Source: CAZGAQ01 sp964523405 (GTDB lineage: Bacteria > Planctomycetota > Phycisphaerae > UBA1845 > Fen-1342). From it: DNA of 64,000 bases. The position numbers were made by a program, and so were the translations under genes. The notes below the pieces were generated by a model. The model was not told the DNA's origin. It did no database searches and was given only the letters and a program-made list of their open reading frames with translations. The stretch covers positions 1 through 64,000 of the forward strand of contig CAZGAQ010000001.1 in NCBI GenBank assembly GCA_964523405.1, read 5' to 3'. Positions 44,864 through 53,265 of this stretch are shown here, one piece after another. Within the stretch, counting starts at the first letter, position 1; each line of letters begins with the position of its first letter.

Positions 44864-46014
44864 GGTTGGCTCTCCGCTTTGGGGGCAGTGCGGAGCTGGT
44901 CCGCAATATGCTTGGCGAGGGCGGCCGTGTAGCGCTCGCGGGCGGCGTCGCTCTTCACGTGCAACCCGTCGAAGAAGTCGTCGGGCGTCATGGCGGCTTC
45001 GTCTTGTACGGTCCACAGCGGCGTGTTCTGCTGCTGTGCGAACTGCTCCAGATCGGTCGTGTAGCGGGCGAACATATCGGCGGCACCGCGTTCGGCCAGG
45101 GCCTCAGCCATCACCTTGGGGTTGCGCGGCGGCTGGAACAGGGCCGGCTGCAGGCCGCGTTGGCGAATGGCTCCGAGGATACGCCCATAGACGGCGAAGT
45201 TCGCGGGGGCGAGGTCGTACTTGGTGACCCATTGCCCGGCGGTTTCGTGAATGCGCCGCCACTCCGCCTCAGTGGGGGGGCGCCAGCGGGCTGTCATATG
45301 CGGGCACGGCGTGACCGGGCCGCGCACGAGGTTCAGCAGTGCCAGGGGGCGGGCGACGAAAAACTGGTAATGCCGCAGGAAGTAGTTGTCGGTCCATACG
45401 TGCGGCTGCGCCAGTTTCGCCGTGCGAACTTCGGCGTCGAAGGCCGGGGAATCGAGCGGCAGACGCGGCGACTCGACCAGACCCTGCAGCAAGTCCCGGG
45501 CTCGCGTGACTTGTCGCTCGGAGATTTCGACCAGGACCGTGCCGCGTAGGTGGGGGGGCAGTTGATCAACGACGGCGGCGATTTCCCACACGAACAGCCC
45601 GCCGCCGGCGATCAGACGCACATGAACCGGCTCGCCAAGCTGCGTGGAGACGAGTTCTTCGAGGTCTTCGGCCGAGGTGATCGCTTCGCGGGTCGAAGAT
45701 GCTCCGATGATGACGATCTCACGCGGTCCGGGCGTGAGCGTTCGCAGACGGAGCGTGTCCGCCAGCAGCGCGGCGTACTCGTCCTCGTCGGATTCCATGA
45801 ACCAGCCGCCACCGAGTTGGGCGATGCGTGCCGGCGTCAGGAACGTGATGCAGCCGAGCAGCCACGCCAGGGCGACCGCCAGCATGCCGATGAGCGCCGG
45901 TCCGGAGGGCCGCGTCGCGCCATGCCGCAGCTCCGCCCAGACTGAGGGGCGCTGCGGCGCGCCCGACGCCGCACCCGCGTCAGCGACAACAGGCGGTGAC
46001 TGCACGGCCGTCAT
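44860..46014 (-). CDS. SGNH/AlgJ-DltD-like membrane-anchored acyl hydrolase-like protein
   Basis: A 384-residue protein with one N-terminal membrane helix (PALIGMLAVALAWLLGCITF) and a periplasmic domain. The nucleophile block is EIVIIGASSTREAI (GxSxTRE form) and the late block is DDFFDGLHVKSDAARERYTA, giving the Asp-x-x-His pair. These fit DltD/AlgJ-type enzymes that complete acyl transfer delivered by MBOAT proteins. ATG 46014 overlaps the stop of the upstream GT2 gene (ATGA). Substrate acyl group may come from the ACP/ligase pair at 41.6-43.5 kb. Confidence 0.78.
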   Translation of the reverse strand: MTAVQSPPVVADAGAASGAPQRPSVWAELRHGATRPSGPALIGMLAVALAWLLGCITFLTPARIAQLGGGWFMESDEDEYAALLADTLRLRTLTPGPREIVIIGASSTREAITSAEDLEELVSTQLGEPVHVRLIAGGGLFVWEIAAVVDQLPPHLRGTVLVEISERQVTRARDLLQGLVESPRLPLDSPAFDAEVRTAKLAQPHVWTDNYFLRHYQFFVARPLALLNLVRGPVTPCPHMTARWRPPTEAEWRRIHETAGQWVTKYDLAPANFAVYGRILGAIRQRGLQPALFQPPRNPKVMAEALAERGAADMFARYTTDLEQFAQQQNTPLWTVQDEAAMTPDDFFDGLHVKSDAARERYTAALAKHIADQLRTAPKAESQP

Positions 46015-47000
46015 GCCCGTCCTTCCAACGGGGCCGGGATCGCCCGCACGGGTTGCGGCTCACGCGCCAGCCGCAGCCGCGCGAGCTGCCATTGCTGCAG
46101 GTAACGCCGGAACGTGGCGTCCTCGTAGCGGGGCTTCTTCTTCAAATGCCCGCCCAGGTAGCCGGCCAGGATCAGGACGCCGCCCACGATCCAGGGTCGC
46201 TCCAGCATGCGGTAGCAGCAAATCGCCAGGGCGTATAAGGGGTGCGTGCCCATGTAGTATTGGCCGTAACCCCAACGCATGCGGCCGTGGTGAATGCTGC
46301 GGAACGACGAGCCCATGCGCCGCAAGTGCCGGATCTGCAACTCATCGTCGTGGAAGCTCGCCGCCCGCCAGCCGAGCATGCGGCAGCGGTGGCAGTCGAT
46401 GCCGTCCCACATGACCTCGCGGACGAAGCCGCCGATGTCCTCAAAGCACGTGCGGCGATAGAGCTTGGCGGCGCCGAGCGAGAAGTCGTCGCGCGTGCGC
46501 TCGCGCTGCAGGCCGGTATCCGTGACCAGCCAGCACTTGCCGCTGGCAGTGCCGAGCCGCGGGTCCTGGGCGAATTTCTCGAACAGCCGCTGGAAGTATG
46601 TGGGACCGAGTTCCAGGTCGCCGTCCAGTTTGCAGACGAATTCGAAATCCTCGAGCCGCGTTTGCCCGACGCCGTCGTAGAAGGCCTCGATCACGCCGCC
46701 GCCGACCTTGCGCACGCCGCGATCCGGCCGGCGGTAGAGGCGAATCCAGTCGTGCTCCGCGGCCGCCTGCGTGGCGATCTCCGCGGTCGCGTCGGTCGAG
46801 CCGTCGTCGACGATGATCCAGAGCGTCGGGTGCACGGTCTGGGCGACGAGCGATGCGATTGTCCGCGGCAGATAGTCCGCTTCGTTGCGGACGGGCGTGA
46901 TCACCAGCAGACGCGGGCGGTCGGCGGGCGCGCCGGCTGCGCTGGGTGGCGTCGCAACGGCCGTTGCGGAGATGGGATAGTCTGATTCTGGACGAGTCAT
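46011..47000 (-). CDS. Glycosyltransferase family 2
   Basis: A 329-residue GT2 enzyme. The GT-A fold is marked by RLLVITPVRNEADYLPRTIA, LWIIVDDGSTDATAEIA, and the DxD-type VCKLDGDLELGPTYF. A C-terminal hydrophobic helix (WIVGGVLILAGYLGGHL) may tether it to the membrane. Start ATG 47000 overlaps the PIG-L stop by 1 nt (TGATG); the long upstream extension of this frame is antisense-like shadow. It likely adds one sugar to the lipid-linked repeat unit. Confidence 0.88.
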   Translation of the reverse strand: MTRPESDYPISATAVATPPSAAGAPADRPRLLVITPVRNEADYLPRTIASLVAQTVHPTLWIIVDDGSTDATAEIATQAAAEHDWIRLYRRPDRGVRKVGGGVIEAFYDGVGQTRLEDFEFVCKLDGDLELGPTYFQRLFEKFAQDPRLGTASGKCWLVTDTGLQRERTRDDFSLGAAKLYRRTCFEDIGGFVREVMWDGIDCHRCRMLGWRAASFHDDELQIRHLRRMGSSFRSIHHGRMRWGYGQYYMGTHPLYALAICCYRMLERPWIVGGVLILAGYLGGHLKKKPRYEDATFRRYLQQWQLARLRLAREPQPVRAIPAPLEGRA

Positions 47001-48100
47001 CAACGCACTCCCTTCGCGAGCGGAGTCGCAAGCAATCCCAACAGTAGCCAGCCGGCTGTCGCGGCGGCGTAGAGTCCGCGTTTCTCCGGGCTGCGGGCCC
47101 GCCAACACAGGGCGGCGCACGCCAGCGCAACGATGCCGAACAGCACCGGGTGCAGCGCGAGGGCCAGTTGACCGAGCCAGCCGGCCACAACCGCCGCAAG
47201 CAGCCACGTGGCCAGCCAGAGACTCAGAGTAGCCGGTCCGATGAAATGCTCGCCGACCGGCAGATACCAACCCGCGTAGTCCGTGAAATCGCGTACTTCG
47301 CGGTACTGGTCCGGGTGACCAAAGGCGGTTTCCACGAGCGGGGCATTCTGCGAGACGAACTCCCGCAACATCGCCCTCTTGCGGTCCAGTCGCGCCGCAT
47401 TCGGGGGAAGCTGTAGTGCCGGCCCGCCCGTGATGAAGCGGCAACGGCGCGCCGGCTTCGGCCGCAAGCGCCGCCACATCGGCACCAACTCATTGAGCAC
47501 CGCATCCATCGTGTCACGCGGGGCGTGCCACAGCGACAGATACGTGTTGTACTCGGGGGCCTCGCAGACCCGCAGACCCCCGTTGAGGCGGGCCAGCACG
47601 TCCAGCGCCAGCCGCCGCAACAAGCGATGATCCGCGTGCATCTCACCTGCGGCCGGCACGAACACGGCCGTGCCGGGCGCCTGTGCTCGCAGGAGCGTCT
47701 CCAGTTGCGTGCTCGCGGCGGCCTGTTCGGCAGCGGAACTCGCGACGGGCCCCGCGAGCGGCGAATTGGGTAGATCGAGATACGTGAATGCCTCCGGCTT
47801 TACGCCAAGCTGACCCCAGGCGCGCCACGCCTCTGCGCGCCGCGTGCGGGCCAGTTCGTCGTCCGGCCGATCGGCGCCGCAGGTCAGGTAGACGATGTGC
47901 ACGGTGCGACCCCAGCTGACGGCCGCGGCCGCGTATTCGCCCGCCATGATGACGCAATCGTCCGGATGCGCCGCGAGGATCACGACGTCGTGCTCGGGCT
48001 CGCGATCCGTCCGCGGGCCGCGGGCCACGAGCGCATAGGCCCACACGGCCAGTCCACCGGCCGCGAGAACTCCTGCCAGACTCAGCAACACCGTCATCAT
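47000..48100 (-). CDS. PIG-L-family deacetylase with membrane helices
   Basis: A 366-residue zinc-dependent N-deacetylase-like protein. It has an N-terminal membrane anchor (MMTVLLSLAGVLAAGGLAVW), the metal motif VVILAAHPDDCVIMAGEY (AHPDD) and the partner histidine in AAGEMHADHRLLRR. Two or three C-terminal hydrophobic helices follow. PIG-L enzymes remove acetyl from GlcNAc-type sugars; here it could modify the polysaccharide or its precursor. The start overlaps the upstream GT4 stop (TGATG). ATG 48097 is an equal alternative. Confidence 0.85.
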   Translation of the reverse strand: MMTVLLSLAGVLAAGGLAVWAYALVARGPRTDREPEHDVVILAAHPDDCVIMAGEYAAAAVSWGRTVHIVYLTCGADRPDDELARTRRAEAWRAWGQLGVKPEAFTYLDLPNSPLAGPVASSAAEQAAASTQLETLLRAQAPGTAVFVPAAGEMHADHRLLRRLALDVLARLNGGLRVCEAPEYNTYLSLWHAPRDTMDAVLNELVPMWRRLRPKPARRCRFITGGPALQLPPNAARLDRKRAMLREFVSQNAPLVETAFGHPDQYREVRDFTDYAGWYLPVGEHFIGPATLSLWLATWLLAAVVAGWLGQLALALHPVLFGIVALACAALCWRARSPEKRGLYAAATAGWLLLGLLATPLAKGVR

Positions 48101-49407
48101 CACTCTGTGCACCGTGCCGTCGTCGGCTCGCCCTGTGTTTGCGGCGTCGCTTCCATGGATCCGCTCCGCGCGCCGCACGCGTGCAGCGCCTGCCACAGTC
48201 GGTCGACGTTGCCCGCGAGTGAGAATTCCTGCGCCACCCACGCCCGCGCGGCCTGCCCCCAGTTGTGGCGCAAGGCCGCGTCCGTGAGCAGCCGGCGGAT
48301 CGCCGCGACGAGCGCATCCATGTCTTCGGGGGCGACGAGGGCCCCGTTCTCCCCGTCGTGCACGAGTTCGCGGATTGCGGGCAGGTCACCGCTCACCACC
48401 GGCACGCCGGCGGCCATCGCTTCCATCAGCACGACCGGAATGCCGTCGCGATCGCCGGCCGGATCCACGCGGCACGGCAGAACGAACAGGTCGGCCTGGG
48501 CGACGAGTTGCCGCACGCGCGCGTGCGGCGCGGCCCCGAGCAGCGTAATGCGATCGGCCAAGTGGAGGCTGCGAACTTGGTCGCTGAGCCGCTGCTCCTC
48601 CGGACCGGAACCGATGATCTCGCATTGCCACGGCAGGTCGCGCAGACGATCCAGCGCCGCGACCAGCAGGTCGAAGCCCTTCTTCGGGACGAGACGTCCC
48701 ACGGCGATGATTCGCGGCGCCACACCCTGCCGATCGGCATGCCCGTCGACGGTTGCGCGGTCGGGCAATTCGACGCCGCAACGTACGATCGGCAGCCGCC
48801 GCTCGGGTAGATTGACGAACGTGCGGTAGAAGGCGCGGTGCCAATGACTGATGCACGCGACGAACGCCGCCCGTTGCAGCTTCTCCCGCAGCAGCGTTTG
48901 CTGCCGAAACAGGTCGTTCGCATGGCCGGTGAAGCTGAACGGGATGCCGAGTTGGCGGGCCGCGTACATGGCGATCGTCGTCGGAACGTGGGCCATGTGG
49001 GCGTGCAGGTGCCCGATTCCGAGCGGACGCACGCGCCGCGCTAAGGCCAGTGCCGCGAGCGCCTGGCCGACCAGCTTCAGACGTCGCAGCAGCGGCAACG
49101 GCTTGCCGCGCAGTTCGTCGGCGACCAGCCACGCCAGGACGCCGGCGGCCCGCAGCGGATGCGCGAGTGTCTCCCTCAGTGCATCGGCGACCAGGCGCGC
49201 CGTGCCCGCCCCGTAGATCGGAATCACACTTGCCGCCAATGCGTCGAGGCGCTGCTCGCCGAGATGCTGCTCCGGAGTGCGCACGGACGCCGCGTGGATG
49301 CGGACGCCACGGGCGCCCAGAGCCAGCAACTCGTTGTAGACGAAAGTCTCCGAGCGGGCTGGCAACACGGCCCCGACGTACAGGATGGCGTCGCGCGTGC
49401 GGCTCAT
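48100..49407 (-). CDS. Glycosyltransferase family 4
   Basis: A 435-residue GT-B enzyme. The N-terminal half has ARSETFVYNELLALGARGVR and HLHAHMAHVPTTIAMYAARQ; the C-terminal half has RIIAVGRLVPKKGFDLLVAA and VLMEAMAAGVPVVSGDLPAI, the GT4 E-x7-E type site (FVLPC...GIPVVLMEAMA). It resembles colanic-acid WcaL-like enzymes. ATG 49407 overlaps the upstream stop (ATGA); a longer frame upstream is shadow of the hexapeptide gene. Confidence 0.9.
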   Translation of the reverse strand: MSRTRDAILYVGAVLPARSETFVYNELLALGARGVRIHAASVRTPEQHLGEQRLDALAASVIPIYGAGTARLVADALRETLAHPLRAAGVLAWLVADELRGKPLPLLRRLKLVGQALAALALARRVRPLGIGHLHAHMAHVPTTIAMYAARQLGIPFSFTGHANDLFRQQTLLREKLQRAAFVACISHWHRAFYRTFVNLPERRLPIVRCGVELPDRATVDGHADRQGVAPRIIAVGRLVPKKGFDLLVAALDRLRDLPWQCEIIGSGPEEQRLSDQVRSLHLADRITLLGAAPHARVRQLVAQADLFVLPCRVDPAGDRDGIPVVLMEAMAAGVPVVSGDLPAIRELVHDGENGALVAPEDMDALVAAIRRLLTDAALRHNWGQAARAWVAQEFSLAGNVDRLWQALHACGARSGSMEATPQTQGEPTTARCTE

Positions 49408-50060
49408 TGTGCCTTCGCTCCCATCGACGCCAAGACCTGGGCGGGTGCGTCCGTCGGTTTGCGCCGGCCGACCTCGCGGGCCGGGGCGCCCACGACGATC
49501 GCCAGCGGCGGCACATCGTGCGTGACGACGCTGTTGGCGCCGACGATGCAGCCGTCGCCGAGCGCCACGCCCTTGAGAATCACCGCCCCCCGGGCAATCC
49601 ACACGTCCCGCCCGATCGTGATCGCCGCGGTCGCGTGCGGCTGCGTGCGCATCGGCAGACCGACGGCCGTTCCGTGGTTGGCGTCGCGGATACTCACGTA
49701 TTCGCCGATCAGGCAGTCGTCGCCGATGCGAATCTGCGTGTACGCGACGAGTACGCAACCCATGTTGATCCGCACGCGGCTGCCGATCTCGATTCGTCCG
49801 CCGGGATTCGTCTCGAAGAACACATCGCGTCCCAGGCGGCAATACGCCCCCAAAGTCAGTTGCACAGGGCCGGGCGTGTGCGTCGGACCGTCAAATTGCG
49901 TCGTCAAAGGAATCGTGCCGCCGGAGCGCGCCCGCAAGTGTGCCAGCCGCACGAAGCGCTGCAGCGGCCGTGCGACGAGGTCCCCGGCGCGCAGCGTCGC
50001 ACCCAGCACCGAGGCGGCGCTGTCGGCGAGGCGTGCGATGGGGCCCGGCGTGTTGCTCAT
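49404..50060 (-). CDS. Hexapeptide-repeat O-acetyltransferase (maltose/galactoside acetyltransferase type)
   Basis: A 218-residue left-handed beta-helix protein. Repeats run RIEIGSRVRINMGCVLVAYT, IRIGDDCLIGEYVSIRDANH, then ITIGRDVWIARGAVILKGVA and LGDGCIVGANSVVTHDVPPL. The catalytic histidine is in SIRDANHGT. It would acetylate a sugar hydroxyl. It overlaps both neighbours by 4 nt (ATGA), evidence for a single transcript. Confidence 0.88.
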   Translation of the reverse strand: MSNTPGPIARLADSAASVLGATLRAGDLVARPLQRFVRLAHLRARSGGTIPLTTQFDGPTHTPGPVQLTLGAYCRLGRDVFFETNPGGRIEIGSRVRINMGCVLVAYTQIRIGDDCLIGEYVSIRDANHGTAVGLPMRTQPHATAAITIGRDVWIARGAVILKGVALGDGCIVGANSVVTHDVPPLAIVVGAPAREVGRRKPTDAPAQVLASMGAKAQ

Positions 50061-52258
50061 TCGGTGACTCCGACTTTGACGCGCGATTCCGCCGCCGCAC
50101 CTGCCCCGGCCGGCGAGACGATCTTGTACTCGATCAACGCCGGACGTCGCCCCGTCAGCGCCCGCAGCGTCCACCGGATCGCGCCCAAACCGCCCGCGGT
50201 CTTGCCGACGATGTTCAGCGCGGCGTAGGCCAGGGCGGTCAACCGCGACACGCCCTTGCGGCGGCAGGCCCGCGTCAACGTCCACAGCAGTCGCGTCCAA
50301 AGCAGGATGGGCAGCAAGACCAGTGGCCACCAGGTGAATGCGGCCACGATGACGAGCAGCGGCAAGATCAGCCCGTACGCCGTCGTCGTCACGGCACGAA
50401 CCGCCCAGGGCCGCCCGTGTCCCGCCCGGTGCCGATATCCGACCTCGGCGTAAGCGAAACCGGAGCGCTCCGCGCGGCGCCAGAACTGGCCGAAACGCGA
50501 CATCATCACGTCGTGCAACGTGGCCTCGCGCGCGAGCCGCCAGACCCGTCCGCCGGCCGCCCGCAGGCGGAACGACAGATCGGGCTCCTCGCCGGCAATC
50601 AATTCCCCGGACCATCCGCCGACGGCGTCGAGCGCGGCCACACGGCACAGGGCGTCGCCGCCGAAGTAGGGGACCTCACCCGGCGGGATGTCCCAGTCAA
50701 TGTCGATGAGCCGGCTGTAGAAGGACTCGCGCGTGCGGGTCTCACGGCGCCGGCCGCAGACCGCCACGACTTCCGGCCGCGTCTGCAGCACTGCGCGGGC
50801 GGCGTCGAGCCACCCCGGCTGCAGCACGCAGTCGCCGTCGATGAACTGCACGAATTCCAGTTCCGGGTGCTGACGCCGCAGCGCGTCGAGGCCGGCTTGC
50901 CGGCCACGTGCCGCGGTAAACGGCTGACTTGCGTCGAGCCGGATCACCGGCACCCCCAAGCTCTCGGCCAAAGCCGGACTGCCGTCCCGCGAACCGGAGT
51001 CCACGTAGATCACGTTCGCAAACTGGTGCCTCACGGACGTCAGGCATGCCCGTAGACGCTCGCCCTCGTTTCGACCGATCACGACGGCCCCCAAGCGCGG
51101 GTCGGGAGCGGCCGGTGACATGTTCGCGGGCTCGGGCGCGTCCGTTGCGACGGTGGCGCGGCCGGCGACGACTGCACGGACGAACTCGCCGTACTGTCGG
51201 GCGATCTCGGCCCAGGCGAAGCGTCGCTGCACGAGCTCGCGGCGGGCGGCCACGTCCTCCGGTCGACGGCGCGCGAGCGCCTTGTCCAGGGCCGCCGCGA
51301 CGGCCGCGTCGTCGTCCGTGTCGACGAGGCACGCGAGGTCGCCCATCATCCAGCGGGTCAGGTCGCGATCGTGCGTGACGACCGGCAGACCGCTGGCAAG
51401 CGCCTCCAGATACACATTGCCGAACGGCTCGATCACACTCATGTGGAGCAACACGTCCGCGCAGCGGTACAGGGCCGGCATCTGCGGCGGGCGCAAGCTG
51501 ACGCGCTGGAACCGTCCAGGCAGTAGCGTGGCACCCATTTCGTCGACTTCCGCGCGGAGCGGCCCATCGCCGGCGACCACGAGGTATGCCTGCGGGAAGT
51601 GTACCATCCGACGGATGCCCTCGCGGACGCGTTTGCTGGGGATGAGCGCGCTGGCGATCAGCACGATCGGCACGCCTTCGGGCAAGCCCAGGGCGGCGCG
51701 GTCGGCCGGGCCCGGCGCGAAGACGTCCGGCTCGACGCCGTTAGGGATCAGCGTGCATGGCCACTGCGCGCGCTGCCGTGCGAAGTATTCCGGATTCGTA
51801 CAGACGAGGCCCTCGCAGCCGAACCAGCGATACTCCGCGTTTGCGCGCTGCGGCGGCCAATCGCCGTTCTGCGTGACGTAGACGTGCACCGGGCGGCGTC
51901 CGCGGCGGTGGGCCCGCAGGAACCAGTTCGTAAACGGATAGCTGCAGGTGATCGTTGCGTCGTAGTCGCTCGGGCGATACGCCCGCAGCAGGCTCGGCAG
52001 CGAGGTCAGCTCCTCGTACACGCAGTCGTTGCGCAATACGGGCAGGTGCGGCCAATGCTCGAAACGCTCGCGCGGCAGGCAACCCGCGCGGATGAAGCGG
52101 TACGGCTCGTCCGGCCGGTGCGGCCCCGCGCCGATCAGCGTGACGTCGAAGCCGGGCGTGCGGGCCATGTGCCGCGCGATCGACTCAAATGCCACCTCGG
52201 CGCCGCGGTTCACGCGGTGCAGGCCGGGCAGCACGAAGGCGACGCGCAGGGGGTTCAT
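50057..52258 (-). CDS. Fused GT4-GT2 bifunctional glycosyltransferase
   Basis: A 733-residue protein joining two glycosyltransferases. Residues 1-375 are GT4/GT-B: VAFVLPGLHRVNRGAEVAFE, then VLIASALIPSKRVREGIRRM and IEPFGNVYLEALASGLPVVT. A linker rich in Ala/Pro/Asp follows. Residues about 395-640 are GT2/GT-A: LGAVVIGRNEGERLRACLTS, IYVDSGSRDGS, FIDGDCVLQPGWLDAA. Two C-terminal membrane helices (GLILPLLVIVAAFTWWPLVL region) complete it. It may add two successive sugars. The frame is continuous, so this is a true fusion in this sequence. Confidence 0.88.
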   Translation of the reverse strand: MNPLRVAFVLPGLHRVNRGAEVAFESIARHMARTPGFDVTLIGAGPHRPDEPYRFIRAGCLPRERFEHWPHLPVLRNDCVYEELTSLPSLLRAYRPSDYDATITCSYPFTNWFLRAHRRGRRPVHVYVTQNGDWPPQRANAEYRWFGCEGLVCTNPEYFARQRAQWPCTLIPNGVEPDVFAPGPADRAALGLPEGVPIVLIASALIPSKRVREGIRRMVHFPQAYLVVAGDGPLRAEVDEMGATLLPGRFQRVSLRPPQMPALYRCADVLLHMSVIEPFGNVYLEALASGLPVVTHDRDLTRWMMGDLACLVDTDDDAAVAAALDKALARRRPEDVAARRELVQRRFAWAEIARQYGEFVRAVVAGRATVATDAPEPANMSPAAPDPRLGAVVIGRNEGERLRACLTSVRHQFANVIYVDSGSRDGSPALAESLGVPVIRLDASQPFTAARGRQAGLDALRRQHPELEFVQFIDGDCVLQPGWLDAARAVLQTRPEVVAVCGRRRETRTRESFYSRLIDIDWDIPPGEVPYFGGDALCRVAALDAVGGWSGELIAGEEPDLSFRLRAAGGRVWRLAREATLHDVMMSRFGQFWRRAERSGFAYAEVGYRHRAGHGRPWAVRAVTTTAYGLILPLLVIVAAFTWWPLVLLPILLWTRLLWTLTRACRRKGVSRLTALAYAALNIVGKTAGGLGAIRWTLRALTGRRPALIEYKIVSPAGAGAAAESRVKVGVTE

Positions 52259-53265
52259 CAGGCCGGCTCCAGTTTACGACTCAACAGATGCGCGACCGCC
52301 CAGGCGTCCTGGCAGCGCGGCTCCTGTCCGCGGCCGGTCAGCGTCAGGCGCGCCACCTGCAGCCACGACCACGCGAGGTCGACGCCGCGCACCAGTGCGG
52401 CCGCGAGCGCCCCGTGGCACTTGCGGAGATAGACGTAACGTGCCCGCCAGCGGTGTACGTTGCGCAGGCGGGCGGCCATGCGCGTGGGGTCCGACGACGA
52501 GCCGCCGAAGTGGGTGATGGTGACGGCGGGATCGTAATAGACGCGGTAGCCCGCGCGCCAGACGCGTTGGCAGAATTCGATGTCTTCGCCCTCGAAGAAG
52601 AACTCTTCGTCCAACGGGCCGATCCGACGAACCAGATCGCCACGCGTCCACAGGAACGCGCCGCCGATCCAGTCCACGTCGCGGGCTTCGCGCCGGCGGT
52701 CCCAACCGAGGTCCTCCGTGTCTGCCCACGCGAACCGGCGCGGCCAACTCCACGGCAGCCCCAGCGTGCGGGCGATCAGCCGCAGCGGCGTCGGGAAACG
52801 GCGCGTGACGTTCTGCACGCTGCCGTCGCGATTGAGCAGGCAGCAGCTCAGCGCGCCGATCTGTGGCGTGCGCTCGAGCAGATCCCAGCAATAGCGCAGG
52901 CACCCGGGGTGCACGAGCGTGTCGCTATTGAGCAGCAGGTAGTAGCGGGCGGCGGGGTAACGCTCGATGCCGCGATTATTGCCGCCGGCGAAGCCCCAGT
53001 TGCGGGCGCAGACGAGGAGCTCAACCCACGCCGCCCAGCCGGGCGTCGCGTCGAGCGCGGCCTGCAGACGGGCGGCGGAGTCGTCGCCGGAGCCGTTCTC
53101 GACAACGAGCACGCGGGCACCGGGCAAATCAGCGATCTGCGGCTCCAGCGCGCGCAGGCAGTCGAGCGTGAGGTCCGGCGTGCGAAAGTTCACGACGATC
53201 ACGACCAGACGCGGGGTTCCACCGACATCGGTCAGCATGGTTGGTGCGGGGGCGACCGTGCTCAT
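52258..53265 (-). CDS. Glycosyltransferase family 2 (rhamnosyltransferase-like)
   Basis: A 335-residue GT2 enzyme of the WbbL/rhamnosyltransferase look: VVIVVNFRTPDLTLDCLRAL, VLVVENGSGDDSA, GFAGGNNRGIERYPAARYYL, LLNSDTLVHPGCLRYCWDLL and the acceptor block DEEFFFEGEDIEFCQRVWRA. dTDP-rhamnose enzymes are encoded 8-10 kb upstream in the locus, consistent with rhamnose as donor, but donor specificity is not proven. ATG 53265 overlaps the polymerase gene stop. Longer versions of this frame extend antisense-like into that gene and are rejected. Confidence 0.88.
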   Translation of the reverse strand: MSTVAPAPTMLTDVGGTPRLVVIVVNFRTPDLTLDCLRALEPQIADLPGARVLVVENGSGDDSAARLQAALDATPGWAAWVELLVCARNWGFAGGNNRGIERYPAARYYLLLNSDTLVHPGCLRYCWDLLERTPQIGALSCCLLNRDGSVQNVTRRFPTPLRLIARTLGLPWSWPRRFAWADTEDLGWDRRREARDVDWIGGAFLWTRGDLVRRIGPLDEEFFFEGEDIEFCQRVWRAGYRVYYDPAVTITHFGGSSSDPTRMAARLRNVHRWRARYVYLRKCHGALAAALVRGVDLAWSWLQVARLTLTGRGQEPRCQDAWAVAHLLSRKLEPA

